A stretch of 64,000 nucleotides of DNA from Adenanthera pavonina (taxonomy: Eukaryota; Streptophyta; Magnoliopsida; Fabales; Fabaceae), in contig JAIVEN010000003.1 of NCBI GenBank assembly GCA_026686845.1, forward strand, positions 7,628,501-7,692,500. The letters are read 5' to 3'. Positions 62,599 to 64,000 of the stretch are shown here, in pieces (the stretch's first letter is position 1; each line of letters opens with the position of its first letter). The notes below the pieces were generated by a model. It did no database searches. It was not told the origin of the DNA and worked only from the letters and a program-made list of their open reading frames with translations. The position numbers and the translations under genes are program-made.

Positions 62599-62666
62599 CC
62601 GACTACCTTCCCCATTCTTCTTCCGACATTCAATCAACCTCCAATACACCATTGTTCCCTAAAACC

Positions 62667-63083
62667 ATGGCTTCTTCTTCCAACAAGCTCTGTGCTATCA
62701 TTTTCTTGCTATCTCTCCTTGCCCACTCCACTTTCATCAATGCCAACGGTTCATGCAAGACGCCACCAGCGCCTCCTAAGCCGGCGCCCACCCCAAAGCC
62801 GGTGACTCCTCCGGCACCGGCGAAAGAGCATTGCCCGAAGGATGCGCTGAAGCTGTCGGTGTGTGCGGACATTCTTGGACTGGTTAACATTGTAGTGGGA
62901 ACTCCACTTTCAAAGAAGTGTTGTGCATTGCTGGAAGGATTGGTGGACTTAGAAGCAGCACTTTGTCTCTGCACAGCGATTCAGGGCAACGTGCTTGGAA
63001 TCAACTTGAATGTCCCCGTCACTCTCAGCTTAATCCTCAGTGCTTGTCAGAAAACAGTCCCTCCTGGGTTCCAGTGTCCTTAG
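62667..63083 (+). CDS. Hybrid proline-rich protein with 8-cysteine domain (14-kDa proline-rich protein family), 138 aa
   Basis: A single exon with start context ACCATGG. Residues 1-27 form a secretion signal (MASSSNKLCAIIFLLSLLAH...NA). Residues about 30-53 are a short proline-rich stretch with PxPKP repeats. From about residue 56 the eight-cysteine motif follows in the order C, C, CC, CLC, C, C (HCPKDA, LSVCADIL, KKCCALL, ALCLCTAI, SACQKT, FQC). This is the LTP/2S-albumin fold of the hydrophobic-seed-like subgroup. Such proteins are secreted to the wall and are linked to lipid binding, cell extension and stress response. Intronless structure and length are normal. The paired repeat in its 3' flank may be transcribed with it. 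Confidence 0.95.
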   Translation: MASSSNKLCAIIFLLSLLAHSTFINANGSCKTPPAPPKPAPTPKPVTPPAPAKEHCPKDALKLSVCADILGLVNIVVGTPLSKKCCALLEGLVDLEAALCLCTAIQGNVLGINLNVPVTLSLILSACQKTVPPGFQCP

Positions 63084-63171
63084 AAGTTAGAACTAGAAAG
63101 AAGAGAGCAGGTCAACTATATATATTGTTTTGCCCGCTATGTAGTACTGTTTGGCATCTTGTGTTTTGAAC

Positions 63172-63366
63172 AATTTTAAGCGTGAAAATGAAGGGTATTA
63201 ATTTTGAGTAAATTTTGGTCGTTTGTCAATTAATATGAATTATGAATGACCAAAATTTGTTAAAAGCAATTGTCTTTAATTCAAAATAAAATTTAATTAG
63301 TTCATATCGATTTGACAATCAAAATTTAATTACTTGAAATGATCGATCATTTTCACGCTTAAAATT
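63172..63366. repeat. 195-bp foldback element in HyPRP 3' flank
   Basis: AATTTTAAGCGTGAAAATGA at 63172-63191 is the exact inverted complement of 63347-63366 (20 of 20). The arms continue imperfectly inward for another 40 or so bases (AAATTTTGG, TTGTCAA and ATATGAA against matching words), so most of the element folds into one hairpin. It is probably a MITE. It begins about 90 bases after the HyPRP stop codon, likely within the transcript. Confidence 0.75.
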
Positions 63367-64000
63367 TAAAATATCTCGCTCTCTAAACTTTGTTTATGTG
63401 TGAGTGGGTGTAATCTTGTTGTTGCTATTGATGGTATCTAATATGTCTGTCTCACGTAAGCTCGCGTGTTTTATTTAGTCAAATTAATAATCAAGCAAGC
63501 TTGTTTGCCTTGATTTGTATCATTCGTGATTTCTAGATTAATGTGACATACAAATATGTGTGTGTCTCTTATTTATTTAATTATTTTATTAGTAGCCCTT
63601 AAAATCTTTTTAATATACTGCTTCAACACACATACTAGCTAATATATATTAGAAGAACAAGTGATTGGCTTGAATTAGTCTTTCTGGGTTTGTTGCTTTT
63701 AATTATTATGATTAATACATACCTAATACATTAGATTTTTGTATGAACAGTAATACATTAGATTAATTTGAAAGACAATGCCAAACTAGAGTGGTGCAAA
63801 TTTTAAGGAATTAACCTTTCAATTAATTTCTTTAATAGAAGAATAAGTATAACATGTATATGAATCAATCTATTATGGAAAGTGTACTTATGTAAATATA
63901 GATAAGTAGAAGATTCCACTACTTGTATAATGGGTATATGATTTGATAATTATTTTTATTCCTTTTTTTAGAATAGCGTTGGAACACAAAGAAGCTTTAA
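63367..64000. other. Non-coding right edge
   Basis: AT-rich sequence with no gene or clear element. An ATACATTAGATT word repeats near 63,728 and 63,752. Confidence 0.5.

Larger units (their letters stand above)
55474..62666. other. Seven-kb gene-free spacer rich in MITEs
   Basis: The left end is the MATH-gene leader and promoter (GC-rich to about 55,730). The right end is the HyPRP promoter. Between lie at least five MITE-like elements, entered separately. There is also a CTCCCTCCATC Stowaway-type end near 56,204 without a clear partner, a decayed MITE near 57,610-57,900, a G-box inverted repeat, and AT microsatellites. I see no coding gene; frames at 59,246-59,431 and 61,203-61,421 lack family resemblance. 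Confidence 0.55.

Noticed and set aside
1..64000. tRNA, rRNA, CRISPR or organellar insert
   Set aside because: A read through both strands gave no cloverleaf with A and B boxes, no rRNA words, no spaced identical repeats of CRISPR type, and no organellar genes.

Overview
The window is nuclear DNA of a dicot-like flowering plant. It is AT-rich, its genes carry many small GT-AG introns, intergenic spaces are long and full of MITEs, and the recognisable proteins (ACR2, plant SYT4/5-type synaptotagmin, GT47 exostosin-like enzyme, hybrid proline-rich protein) are plant families. I could not assign a species. All exon coordinates were derived by hand from splice sites, reading-frame phase and remembered family sequences; no search was run.

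Left third (1-19.2 kb). The first two exons of an EMC7-like ER membrane complex subunit run off the left edge on the minus strand. Next come a LINE reverse-transcriptase scrap and a complete 4.55-kb hAT transposon (2897-7448) with an 8-bp target duplication; its transposase is broken by one in-frame stop. Then a 1.66-kb solo LTR (9844-11506) sits 40 bp upstream of the ATG of an NBP35-like Fe-S scaffold ATPase copy. That copy has lost the Walker A glycine and carries a one-base frameshift. An intact eight-exon DMT/EamA (SLC35F-like) transporter follows on the minus strand. EMC7 and this transporter are, as I recall, neighbours in Arabidopsis (At4g32130/At4g32140), so the hAT, LTR and NBP35 copy look like material lying inside an old gene pair.

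Middle (19.2-44 kb). A repeat-rich spacer leads to a 13-exon synaptotagmin (tether of ER and plasma membrane) on the minus strand. One expected splice donor in it is missing a G. A GT47 glycosyltransferase (plus) and ACR2 (minus, four ACT domains) are convergent. Again from memory, these two are adjacent in Arabidopsis (At5g25310/At5g25320).

Right third (44-64 kb). A 10-exon gene on the minus strand encodes a roughly 1690-residue protein with four MATH/TRAF domains and a long C-terminal coiled coil. A 7-kb spacer with at least five MITEs follows. The window ends with a single-exon secreted hybrid proline-rich/8-cysteine protein, whose 3' flank holds a 195-bp foldback element.

The genes belong to unrelated pathways and do not form a functional cluster. 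I found no tRNA, rRNA, CRISPR array or undescribed multi-gene system. The most unusual signals are the LTR-driven or dead NBP35 copy, the near-intact hAT element, the altered SYT splice donor, an orphan exon inside a transporter intron, and several small hairpins.
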